Of a stretch of 64,000 nucleotides of DNA, positions 55,216 through 64,000 are shown piece after piece (position 1 is the first letter of the stretch; every line of letters starts with the position of its first letter). Below the pieces are notes generated by a model that did not search any database, was not told the origin of the DNA, and saw nothing but the letters and a program-made list of their open reading frames with translations. Location of the stretch: positions 186,001-250,000 of the forward strand of contig JALNQF010000046.1 in assembly GCA_028456385.1 (NCBI GenBank), written 5' to 3'. The stretch is from Ophiosphaerella korrae (Eukaryota > Ascomycota > Dothideomycetes > Pleosporales > Phaeosphaeriaceae). Made by a program: the position numbers and the translations under genes.

Positions 55216-55723
55216 ATGCGCTTTATTATCCCATGTCTTATTGCATTGGCAGCTTCGGTCTCGGCTGTAGGAAATGCGATCGTACTCAACAACTCTACAA
55301 GCACCATTTATGCTTGGGTAGTTGGCGGCTCAATTGGTCCTAGAATTACTATCGGCCCAGGTGCGTGTAGCCTATGCTCGGTTCGAGGCTCTTGACCAGC
55401 TGACGCAGCCAGGTGCCCTATACTTGGAACCACTTCGTCGCGACCCAAAAACCGGAGGCATTGCTATTAAAATCACGAAGGGGCCGGATGGATTGTTGAA
55501 TGGAGAGCCACAGCAGGTCTTTGCGTACAATCTTGACCGAGAACAAGTCTGGTATGATCTTAGTTCTGTCTATGGTGCTCCATTCATAGGAAATCGCGTC
55601 GAAGTCACGAGCACCACTGGAAGTCCTATTATTTGGCCCAAAGGAACTCATCCAGGGGGCAACCAGGTCAAGGTTACACGGAGTGATGAGAATATATGGT
55701 TTACGGTGTATGGCAATGAGTAG
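55216..55723 (+). CDS. BYS1-domain secreted protein (thaumatin-like fold)
   Basis: 151 aa. Exons 55216-55360 and 55413-55723, intron 52 nt, in frame. The acceptor is the CCAG at 55409-55412, since the upstream CAG would shift the frame. Signal peptide MRFIIPCLIALAASVSA. The mature part matches the Blastomyces yeast-phase-specific protein 1 domain: VGNAIVLNNSTSTIYAW, GSIGPRITIGPGALYLEP, then GGIAIKITKGPDGLLNG and YNLDREQVWYDLSSVYGAPF. Family members are small secreted beta-sandwich proteins; some are expressed in host-associated growth. It lacks the usual Cys pairs at its C-terminal end, so it may be less disulfide-stabilised. Confidence 0.85.
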
Positions 55724-57603
55724 ATTTTGAGACAACGTCGACTGGATGGAATGATTGTTGGGGCTTAGTTGTGTCATGTTGGAAGAGAGGTATTTATACA
55801 ATAAAAGACGTTTCTAGCTTGTCTGTCAGCGAATATACTGATATCTCTATGCACGCAAAAAAGTGCAAGCGTTGTTTTAAGACTTGTGTATCGAGTGATG
55901 TACTCGAAATCAACAGACAGCCACTAGGTAGCGTTGCTTGTTTCTGTCTACGCCGTTGCTTGAACCACTTGTCTTGGGGCGATACTCTCTGTGATGCAGA
56001 GTGTTTGGCGTCATCATCATCGCGTCATATCGACTGAACGGCACGACCAGCACAACTACCAATACCATGGGCTGGGAATGAAAGCCCGACTAGCTACATG
56101 CCTTAGCAGCTCTCCTTTGCCGACAATTCGAGCGAGGTGCGTGGGATCATCAGAGTCTGAGCGTATCTTGCTGCTGGACATGGTAGGGCTGGCGACACAG
56201 GCCATATCCCACGTGAGCGCAACAGCTCCTTCCGGATGCAGTAGGTATCGAGAAGACCCAGTGTGGTGGTTGAGCGGGTGACGACGGCCGCGTGGGATGA
56301 AGCAAGCCCTGTCCTGAGAAAGAATTGGGTTCTCGGTTGCGGGGCCGTGCACGATCGACGCTGCTGGTGGCCAGCCCACACCTGACCTCATCCGTCGCCT
56401 GCACCATCTTCGCATGTTTGTTTGCAACTCCAGGCGCCTTGGTCACGCAGTATCTGTGGGGCGTCGAATATGGCCCGCTGTGTGCTCGTGGGGCACAGCC
56501 TGGATCCACGGGCGTTGCCTTCCGCCAGTGCGACGCCACCAAGTTATCCTTCAAGGCCGTGTCCGATTCTAGTGTCTTCTCGTCACCGCCACTACCGACG
56601 GGTTGCCAGGAATGCTGCTGCACCCTGCTTTCACCCGACGTGAGGGGGCGTGAACTGGAGGTTGGGTTGGGGCGCGCTTTGTGTCGCCTAGGCCCTGTCG
56701 CGCCAGCCAGCGGCGTGGTACGCGCAGCTGGCAGGGTGCCGGGCTGCCGCTGTTCATCACGTCGCTATGCTTCGTTTTGATGGCGTTATCACAAAGCCCC
56801 GTGTCGGCGCACAGTCACGGACAATCTCTGCTCAAGGCTGAGGCTGTTGGTGGGAATTCCCCTCCCCAGCCTCCCCAGCACCCAACCCAGCAGACATGGC
56901 TCAGTGCCATGCAAGGCCGATATCACGTCTTTAGCCGCTGTTTGTGCGCGCCCAGATAGATAGCAGTCCAGCTGCTGAGTCCTGGCAGCACTAAACGCTT
57001 TGTCCCCGCGTCAGGAACCCCATTCGGCTTTCTCCATTGGTCCTGGCGCTCCTCGCATGTCGTCTCCCTGCAGCTTTCATTCGCTTCGTTTTCCCCAACG
57101 CATACGTGCAGCGTCCGTGTTGTCGACCGTCTACCCTAGTTAGCCCTGGGCCTCAATCCCACATGGCTGCCCGCTTCGGGGGCTCTTGGACACGGTTCGC
57201 CGCCAGACGCACCCCTCGCCATCCGCCAACGGCCTGCAGCCTGCGCGAAATGCATGACCACTCAACTCATCATTGGCCATCTTACAGCCCGGCCGAAGGC
57301 CCTGTATAGCTCGCTATGCCACTTGCCGCAAGTAGAACCTTCCCGGGAAACGGATCATCCTTGGTACCACCTGTGGAGGGCCGATAATCTGGCCCCGCTG
57401 ACGCCTAAATAAAAGTGTTGTCTTACCTCGACCAGCTGGACTACGTTTCATCGGCATCATTGCTGTTTTCTCTATCCTTCCCCTTCACTAGAAATGATCA
57501 TCACCCCACTAACGCTTCGGCATTCCCCGCGTCTCAGAAGATCCCACTTAGATAAGATTACCCTTGCCCTGTTACCGACTCGACTCAAACATCTCACGTG
57601 GCC
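55724..57603. other. GC-rich intergenic region upstream of the kinase-like gene
   Basis: 1.9 kb. The part from 56100 to 57400 is GC-rich with many open frames on both strands (for example 56150-56623 minus, 56325-56780 plus), none with family likeness or a plausible exon chain. The final 170 bp are CT-rich and look like a promoter or leader. A long 5' leader of the kinase-like gene or a non-coding transcript is possible. Confidence 0.5.
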
Positions 57604-59694
57604 ATGAGCGCAAGGACGCTGACGAATGTGGTCAACGATCAAACAGTTGCCTTGAATGCCCTCATCTATGGGTACGCTGGACATTCTCTTGTCACCCCCC
57701 ATGCCGCCCTCCAGCAGATTTGGTGGACTGAAGAGAGGATCAACGAAAAAGTGACCCAGGACTTCGTCACCTCCCGCTTGCAGCCTCAAGAAAGAGAACA
57801 GTTAACCCGCCCTGTGGGATTCGGGGATTTGAGTGACGACACCTACATCGAATGGATTCTAGAGAAAGCAAGGCGGTTGTTTTTGGTCCTGGCCGAAATC
57901 GGCGAGGCTGATAGGATCTTCGCAGTTGTTGACAGATCTTGGGATGACGACGATTTACCGCTGCAACTAGACGACATTGAGCAACTTGGCCTCTCAAATC
58001 GTCGCGACAATCACGCCAACACACGCTTCTACCATACGCAATTTACATTTCTGCTCCGAGAGTTACAAGATGGCGTGCACATCGACTATGCGCCCAACGA
58101 GGAAGTCCCACTTGAGTACGTTCAAAATCTTCCAGCAGCGGTTAGCCTCCAGAACTGGTCGCGTGTCCACCTACCCAAACGACCCAAGGAGGTCTACGTC
58201 CGAAGACGCTTTGCACTAGGAAATGCCGAGTCACCCGACGCATTCGAGTCGGATTTCATGATGGATGTTGAGAGTGCTCGAATGGTTGAGCATGAACATA
58301 TCGCCCCAGTGTGGGCCTCATACACTGCGAAAGGTACAGGCTATATAGTCACCAACTTCGTCGGGCAACACACCCTCCGGACTTTCATCGATCACCGTAA
58401 TCCGACCCAGTATCAGAAGCTGGCAAAGCCTGACAGGAGGTGGCTGATATTGAATTGGCTTCACTGTTTGGCTGACGCCATTGCCACTTTGCATCAAAAT
58501 GGCTTCTGTCATTCCGCAATACGCCCTTCTAACATACTCATCAACGAGCAGAATGCAATCGCTTTTAGTGACATTGGAAGTTTGGAAATGTTTCAAAAGG
58601 ATAAGAGACCAGATCCCATGGACGTTTACGTCTACAGCGCACCAGAGGCTCACATAGACACTCATGGATTCGATCCTAACGCAGCTGCCCCTGCGCCCGT
58701 TGTTCCTAACACTAGGCATGCCTCTATTATAAGTAAAAGCTCCACTGGCTCATCAAATAGTGGCGGTTCTCAACGCCAGAAACTTACAAAAGCACCCACA
58801 GGCGACTTTTCTGGGTTCAACTTCGGTTTCAAGCGAACAAAACCATCACCAAAGCCCCGCTCGTCAATGCACGACACTGAAAAAGCGGACATATTCTCCC
58901 TAGGCTGCGTCTTCATTGAGATTATCACGTTTATGTTGAAGAAGAAACCTCACGACTTTGTGAAGCATCGATCCTCGAAACAAAAGATCAATACTGGTGG
59001 CAAAAATTCTCGTACAGATTCGTCATTCCATGCCAACCTGGAAAAGGTTGATACATGGATAGATGCGCTAGAGAAGGCTTCATTCGAGCACGATGATGAT
59101 GTTTTTCGCGCTATTCCCCCCATTCTTGGCCTCGTACACAACATGCTCAGCAGAGCTCCGGCCATTCGACCGACAGCGTGCGATGTTCGTGACAAGCTGC
59201 TCGACATCATCCTGAGCGAAACAGCAATACCCGATATCCACTGTGGTGAACACAAGCATGACATAGGCTTTGCACCACCGTCAGATGGAACGTCGAGCGC
59301 CGCCTCACTTCGAACGATGTCGACCATGAGCTCTTCAACCTCAGATACAGATACTATACGGATGTCTACATCATCGAGTACTACTGGATCTCTTGCGTCA
59401 TCAGGCTCGTATTGCGAGACGGACCGCTCGACGCTGTCTGATATTTCAGACGACGACGACGTTGACTCAATACGAACGTTTGAGCGCCCAATACCACCAT
59501 TCATCAATACGTCGTACGAGTCTCCCAGAAAAGCACCGTTTCCACCCAACTCTCCCACTTCTCCAACGTCTCCCAGGACAATGAGGTCCCCTACATTTCA
59601 TGCAACTTCAGAACCGCCGCCTAGCCCATCAAGACCAAATGCATCATCGCATAAGATCAAGCCCTGGAGCAAACCGTTCCTTCTGCTACCTTGA
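57604..59694 (+). CDS. Protein kinase-like protein, predicted pseudokinase
   Basis: 696 aa, single exon, ATG at 57604 (an upstream in-frame GTG is ignored). The first 190 residues resemble the N-terminal region of large fungal kinase-like proteins (helical, no named domain). The kinase domain spans about residues 200-540. The N-lobe strand with VRRRFALG lacks a clear VAIK lysine. EHEHIAPVWASY fits the alphaC-beta4 region. The catalytic loop reads CHSAIRPSNILINEQN, so the HRD Asp is replaced by Ala, and the next motif is SDIGS in place of DFG. YSAPEAH and DIFSLGCVFIEII are the APE and alphaF parts. The missing catalytic Asp predicts no normal kinase activity. The tail is Ser/Pro-rich (SPTSPTSPRTMRSP), with likely phosphosites. 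Confidence 0.8.
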   Translation: MSARTLTNVVNDQTVALNALIYGYAGHSLVTPHAALQQIWWTEERINEKVTQDFVTSRLQPQEREQLTRPVGFGDLSDDTYIEWILEKARRLFLVLAEIGEADRIFAVVDRSWDDDDLPLQLDDIEQLGLSNRRDNHANTRFYHTQFTFLLRELQDGVHIDYAPNEEVPLEYVQNLPAAVSLQNWSRVHLPKRPKEVYVRRRFALGNAESPDAFESDFMMDVESARMVEHEHIAPVWASYTAKGTGYIVTNFVGQHTLRTFIDHRNPTQYQKLAKPDRRWLILNWLHCLADAIATLHQNGFCHSAIRPSNILINEQNAIAFSDIGSLEMFQKDKRPDPMDVYVYSAPEAHIDTHGFDPNAAAPAPVVPNTRHASIISKSSTGSSNSGGSQRQKLTKAPTGDFSGFNFGFKRTKPSPKPRSSMHDTEKADIFSLGCVFIEIITFMLKKKPHDFVKHRSSKQKINTGGKNSRTDSSFHANLEKVDTWIDALEKASFEHDDDVFRAIPPILGLVHNMLSRAPAIRPTACDVRDKLLDIILSETAIPDIHCGEHKHDIGFAPPSDGTSSAASLRTMSTMSSSTSDTDTIRMSTSSSTTGSLASSGSYCETDRSTLSDISDDDDVDSIRTFERPIPPFINTSYESPRKAPFPPNSPTSPTSPRTMRSPTFHATSEPPPSPSRPNASSHKIKPWSKPFLLLP

Positions 59695-61329
59695 GGCGTC
59701 ATACATCATACATATCTCTCAAAAAAAAAAAAATTTTTTTTTGACGAAGGAATCGAGATACGTTGCTTCATCTGAAGTGGCGTTTTCGTTGACTATAGAA
59801 TGCATCGTATAGTTTATATTATAACCTAGAAGCATAGCGCGGGGTAACATCCCACGTTGAACGAATGACAACTGGGCCTAGGCTAACGGCGTGTATGTCA
59901 CGTTGATCGAAGGAACAGGAAGGTGGTGCTGAAGCACCCGGCACATGTGTCATGCGAACAACATTTGTGACATATGAAGCAGGATAGCGGGAAGTTGCTA
60001 GGTTGCTGCACTGCGGCGGGGGGAATGGCTTATTGGACGTCTTCCTCAGCAGTACATCGAGCGCGACGTGCACTTCAGTTCGAACATTAACTAGGTTGCG
60101 CCTGTTTCGTGCGAGATTAAGCGTTCGGCGAAAAGAAACAGCGCATGCTGGCGACTATCTAATCTATGTGCTAAAGAAAGCTCGACTGTACAATGCAAGT
60201 ATATCAATGGTATTTTAACATTTATCAGGCTACACTTTCTCTTGCTTGCTCTCCCTATGTGTTTACATGATGTAGGTAGGACTAAATGCAGAGTCCAATC
60301 ATGCATCGGCCATCACCTCATGCGGTTTTCATCGCTTCAAGAGTTTCTGACACCCTCTGCAAGCCATGTGCCCAACTCTAGCAGCTACATCAATTTACTC
60401 ATTGTGCTCATGCCACTACATCTACCATGCGTGCCCCACGAACCAGTTACTAACAACGCCCGACATTACAATACAGCCTGCTAGTCATGCATTCATAATG
60501 TAGATATCCGGGCTCACGAGGTTGGTTGGCATACTCTGCATATTGGCAACCTGGACGAGTTGTCTCAGCTGGTGCGGGGATTCAACAAACTACCGTGGGT
60601 GTAACCAAGGCGCTGATCGCTATTGAACAGGGTTAAGGTACCATGCTCTACTCCACTCCATCTTGAGAACCAGGTTGACATCGTCATCATATATTGTTCA
60701 CGCCTGTTCACCTTCATGGAACGTTCTGAAAACATTTAGGTGTGCAAACGCCGTTGAAGTTTTACATACACTTGTATCGCTCAACCCGGCGGACGGGTTG
60801 TTTACTTGAAGATCAACCTGGCCAGGGATGGAGGCGAAAAGCTAGTATACCGGTTCATCTGGATTCCCCTCATCTGCGCCGCACACCCTGGAAGTGATTA
60901 CATCGTTTTTGTGCAACCTAAATATCCTGCGCAAAAGGTTCCGCTACTCAAAGGCAGTCCTGTTCAACAAGGCCGACTTCGGTGGAAGCTCACACCCGAA
61001 TTATCGACTATGATCCCAGTCGGCGAATGCAAAGGTGATCAGCAGGGCATCGCAGATGACCTCCTGCAAGTCGACCTTTTCGAGGCGATGCTGCTGAACT
61101 TCAATCGCGGTGGTACCATGTGGTGATAAACCAAGGCCCGCAGCCACGCCCGCCGCTAGACCCCAGGCCAAGAGATGCGCATGCAGCCACTACAGGCACC
61201 ACGGGGGCAAATGCCATCACCGTGCGGGTACCTTAAATATCCGGCCCGTAGCCAGCCCTTTCAATCCTCCACCTCTACACAAAACATTGAGTTTTTTTGG
61301 TCATTGTTTTGTGAACCGCTAGATTGTCT
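59695..61329. other. Intergenic with A/T homopolymer pair
   Basis: A run of A directly followed by a run of T lies at about 59720-59742, just after the kinase-like gene, and could form a hairpin in the transcript end. The open frame at 60806-61126 (VYRFIWIPLICAAHPGSDYIV) starts without ATG and has no recognised family. A TATA-like TTAAATAT near 61232 precedes the GH2 gene by about 100 bp. Confidence 0.45.
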
Positions 61330-63582
61330 ATGATCAACATGCGGTTGTTTTCGGGGATCGCAGTAGCTTGGCTAGCCTCAGCTGCCGTTGCTGGGACAAT
61401 CGCCCCGCGACAGAATGACGACTACAAGATCGGGGAGATAACGCTCGACACGCCATGGACCAGCAAAGTCGGCACTAACCCATGGCCTGAGTATCCGCGA
61501 CCTCGTGTACAGCGTTCGCACTGGAAGAATCTCAATGGCGTTTGGCGATACCGAAACGCTGCCAAGGGCGACCTCGAGAAGCCGCCCTTCGGCCAAAGGC
61601 TGGAACAGCCAGTCCTGGTCCCCTTCTGTCTTGAGAGTGCACTTTCAGGTATTACAGGGCCATTTGAAATATACGTATTTTACTGATTGCGACAACAGGA
61701 GTTGGTGGCAACCGTGGCAAGATCTGGTCCTGGTACCAAACCTCGTTTTCCGTCCCAACCGACTGGCCAAGCGGCGACCGAGTGCTGTTGAACTTTGGAG
61801 CTGTGGATTATGAAGCCACCGTTTTTGTTAATGGCAAAAACGCTGGTTTCCATAGGGGAGGATACTTTGAATTCTCTTTTGATATTACGCCACATCTAAA
61901 TGCCAATGGAACAAATGAGCTGTTTGTGCCTCCAGATCGAAACTTACTTAGAGACTACTGACAATTGCATCCTAGCATCGTCCATGTATACGATCCCACA
62001 GATACAGATAGGATACAAATTCCTATCGGAAAACAAACTATCGGTCGTGGTGGAATGATCTGGTATACGCCCTGCAGTGGCATATGGCAGACCGTGTGGC
62101 TTGAGCCTGCACCGACTGAACATATTGCGAAACTAGATCTGACGGCAGATATGGATGGGAAAGGTATGTTAACTGCCAGGTTCATAAGAACGTACTAAAC
62201 AATATTAGTCAACGTTACTGTACACAGTAGCACGAACTCCAGTAGCCCTGTCGAGATCACAGTCCATGAGCAACATTCTCAGGATGTCAAAGCCACAGGA
62301 ACAGGAACTAGTGGGGCGCCTTTTGTCTTCACTGTGAATAGTCCAGGCCTATGGCACCCAGATACTCCGACCCTGTACAACTTGACTATCAAGTTTGGAA
62401 GCGACACCGTTCAAAGTTATACCGGTTTCCGAACTGTGTCTCGAGGCGTTATCGGAGGCGTGCAACGCCCGTTGTTGAATGGGGAATTTATCTTCCCATT
62501 TGGCCCTCTTGATCAAGGGTAAGCCCATAATCGTAACCAAACGATTGAAAGCATATTGATTCAATTTAGGTTCTTCCCAGATGGTATTTACACAGCCCCC
62601 AGCGTGGAGGCCATGAGATCCGACTTAGAAGTCTTGAAGCGCGTCAACATCAACACGTTACGAAAACATATCAAAGTGGAGCCCGCATTATTCTACAGAG
62701 CCGCCGATGAGATGGGACTTCTCATCATCCAAGACATGCCATCTATGCGACCTGATCTCCCTGAACCAAATGGAGGATGCGGTATCATACGATTGGAAGG
62801 CGCTAATGAGCAAGCCGAGTTCAACCGGCAACTTGCCCTGATGATAGAGCAGCTTAAGAACTACCCTAGCATCTTTGCATGGACCATTTACAACGAAGAA
62901 TGGGGTCAGGCTACCAGCCCACCTTGGCCCGAGTTTCCTCTCACAGACCTTGTCCGAAGCTTGGATCCTACACGCCTCGTCAATGCTATCAGTGGCTGGA
63001 CTGATCATCGAGCGGGTGATTTCGACGATAATCATCACTACTCTACGCCACAATGCGGTACGCCGTTCTGGTCAAGGTCGGGGTCCGGCCCTGAGGGTAG
63101 TGATGCAGCGTATGATCCGAATCGAATTGCGCTCCAAGGCGAATTTGGTGGCATCGGACAATACATTGATACTAGCCAGTAAGCCGCTCACCTACTTCTC
63201 TCCTGTCCGTTAGGTTCGCCTTCCTTTGCTAACACCACATAGCTCATGGTACAAAGATTTCGATCGCCAAACTTCCTATGAACTGACCAACAGCACCAAA
63301 TGGTGGAACTACCGCACCCATGACCTTATCGGCCAACTGCGTGAGCAGGTTGAGCTTTTTGATTGCTCTGGAGGTATTTGGACGCAAATGACTGATGTAG
63401 AGGGTGAAGTGAATGGCTTGCTGTCGTATGATCGTCGTGTCAACCGTCTGGATGAGGAGCAGTGGAGGAAAGACGTTACGGCTTTGTACGAGACAGCGGC
63501 GCGACGAGCGAAAGGAGACGGAACTGAACGTGCGGCCATGAACAATAGAGATATGGAAGGTATGCAAGTGAGCATACCTTGA
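61330..63582 (+). CDS. Secreted glycoside hydrolase family 2 enzyme
   Basis: 663 aa with this end. Exons 61330-61648, 61696-61921, 61976-62163, 62209-62518, 62570-63178 and 63243-63582, in frame. Signal peptide in MRLFSGIAVAWLASAAVAG. The N-terminal sugar-binding domain has SHWKNLNGVWRYR and FGAVDYEATVFVNGKNAGFHRGGYFEF. The Ig-like middle domain has WYTPCSGIWQTVWLEP. The TIM barrel has TLRKHIKVEPALFY, acid/base Glu in IYNEEWG and nucleophile Glu in LQGEFGG. GH2 enzymes cut beta-galactosides, glucuronides or mannosides; the subtype is not fixed here. An alternative last intron (63560-63625, canonical) would move the stop to 63676-63678 and give 673 aa. Both ends are in frame. Confidence 0.88.
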
Positions 63583-63779
63583 GAGAGCCTTTGGGCCGTC
63601 AATTCACCACACTGTCTCGTTACAGATAGTGGTAGAACCCCTGTTGCGCCTGGGAGACTGCAATACCTAATGCTTTGATCAATGAAAGCATTGTGTTTTG
63701 TCAGGATTCACAGCGTTACTAAATAGATTTCATCAAGCCGCGAAAGTCACGTTCAACGAAATATATCCCAAAAACCAGC

Positions 63780-64000
63780 CTACACGGCTTCCTTCTGATA
63801 AAGTTTCCTCCACTCACTCTCCAACAAACCTAGCGTCACACCATCCCACCACCTCCCCTCATGCCAAAACGTCTCCCTCTCCCTCCCCTCATGCTTAAAC
63901 CCCAACCTCTCATACAACCTAATCGCCCCCACATTCCACTCAAACGCCCGAATCCGCACACGATGCAACCCCGCCAACCGAAACGCATAATCCATGCCCC
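63780..64000 (-). CDS. GNAT N-acetyltransferase, C-terminal part (runs off the window)
   Basis: The frame enters from beyond position 64000 and stops at 63780. It shows the last third of a RimJ/RimL-type GNAT domain: YAFRLAGLHRVRIRAFEWN, then AIRLYERLGFKHEGRERE and WWDGVTLGLLESEW. GNAT enzymes pass an acetyl group from acetyl-CoA to an amine. The N-terminal part and acetyl-CoA loop lie outside the window, and the substrate cannot be told. Confidence 0.75.
   Translation of the reverse strand, partial: GMDYAFRLAGLHRVRIRAFEWNVGAIRLYERLGFKHEGRERETFWHEGRWWDGVTLGLLESEWRKLYQKEAV

Noticed and set aside
56056..57309. Several open frames in the GC-rich region
   Set aside because: No domain, no exon chain, and frames on both strands are open as expected from base composition.
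60806..61126. Frame with IWIPLICAAHPGSDY as a gene
   Set aside because: It starts without ATG, has no partner exon and no family likeness.
1..64000. tRNA or rRNA genes, CRISPR arrays
   Set aside because: I looked for B-box-like stretches and repeat-spacer patterns and saw none that hold up; a tRNAscan run would settle tRNAs.

Overview
The window looks like nuclear DNA of a filamentous ascomycete (Pezizomycotina; a Dothideomycete such as a member of the Pleosporales is the best guess, by inference only). The grounds are: short GT-AG introns of about 43-70 nt in most genes, fungal-specific regulators (Zn2Cys6, C2H2 plus fungal_trans), a GPI-anchored GH72 glucanosyltransferase, an EAF-type elongation factor, a CSC1/OSCA channel, BYS1 and PLAC8 proteins, and a pogo/Fot1-type transposon. 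About 30 genes or gene remnants can be supported. Exon joins were read by eye and most were checked by total length in frame. A few starts remain open and are marked.

Layout. 1.8-4.7 kb: a Zn2Cys6 regulator and a tail-to-tail short-chain dehydrogenase that carries a stop codon. 5.05-5.27 kb: a perfect 83-bp inverted repeat (MITE-like). 6.6-9.4 kb: a CSC1-type channel, then a small ORF with an internal stop. 10.6-25.8 kb: a compact metabolic cluster of nine genes: two metallo-beta-lactamase-fold hydrolases, a zinc alcohol dehydrogenase, a C2H2/fungal_trans regulator, two carboxymuconolactone-decarboxylase-family proteins, two 3-hydroxyisobutyrate-dehydrogenase-family proteins and an allantoate-permease-type MFS transporter. 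A pogo/Fot1-like transposon sits between the last dehydrogenase and the transporter. 26-32.4 kb: a GrpB-GNAT fusion, an unknown type I membrane protein, a PLAC8 protein and a broken chitin-binding (CBM18) gene. 33.3-35.6 kb: divergent ribosomal protein genes (mitochondrial uS15m, cytosolic uS2). 37-43.4 kb: a hypothetical gene, then cell-wall and plant-polymer genes (GH72, LPMO-like, rhamnogalacturonan acetylesterase). 43.9-45.5 kb: an EAF-type factor. 46.8-55.7 kb: a frameshifted small membrane-protein gene, a RelA/SpoT-domain protein, a CorA-like protein, an HD-domain pseudogene and a BYS1 protein. 57.6-64 kb: a predicted pseudokinase, a secreted GH2 enzyme and the end of a GNAT gene.

How the genes may work together. 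The strongest candidate for an undescribed system is the 10.6-25.8 kb cluster. Enzyme types occur in diverged pairs (two MBL, two CMD, two HIBADH), with one ADH, one importer of the organic-anion type and one local regulator. This fits uptake and breakdown of a small lactone or carboxylate, perhaps derived from plant aromatics; the substrate is unknown. The two divergent promoters inside the cluster each hold a CCCCG/CGGGG inverted repeat, and a related imperfect one lies upstream of the third enzyme unit. The fingers of the cluster regulator resemble those of CreA/Mig1, which bind such GC boxes. Elsewhere the window shows repeated gene decay (in-frame stops, frameshifts, an internal deletion) and transposon traces, which points to an accessory, fast-changing region around islands of conserved genes (uS2, uS15m, EAF, CSC1).
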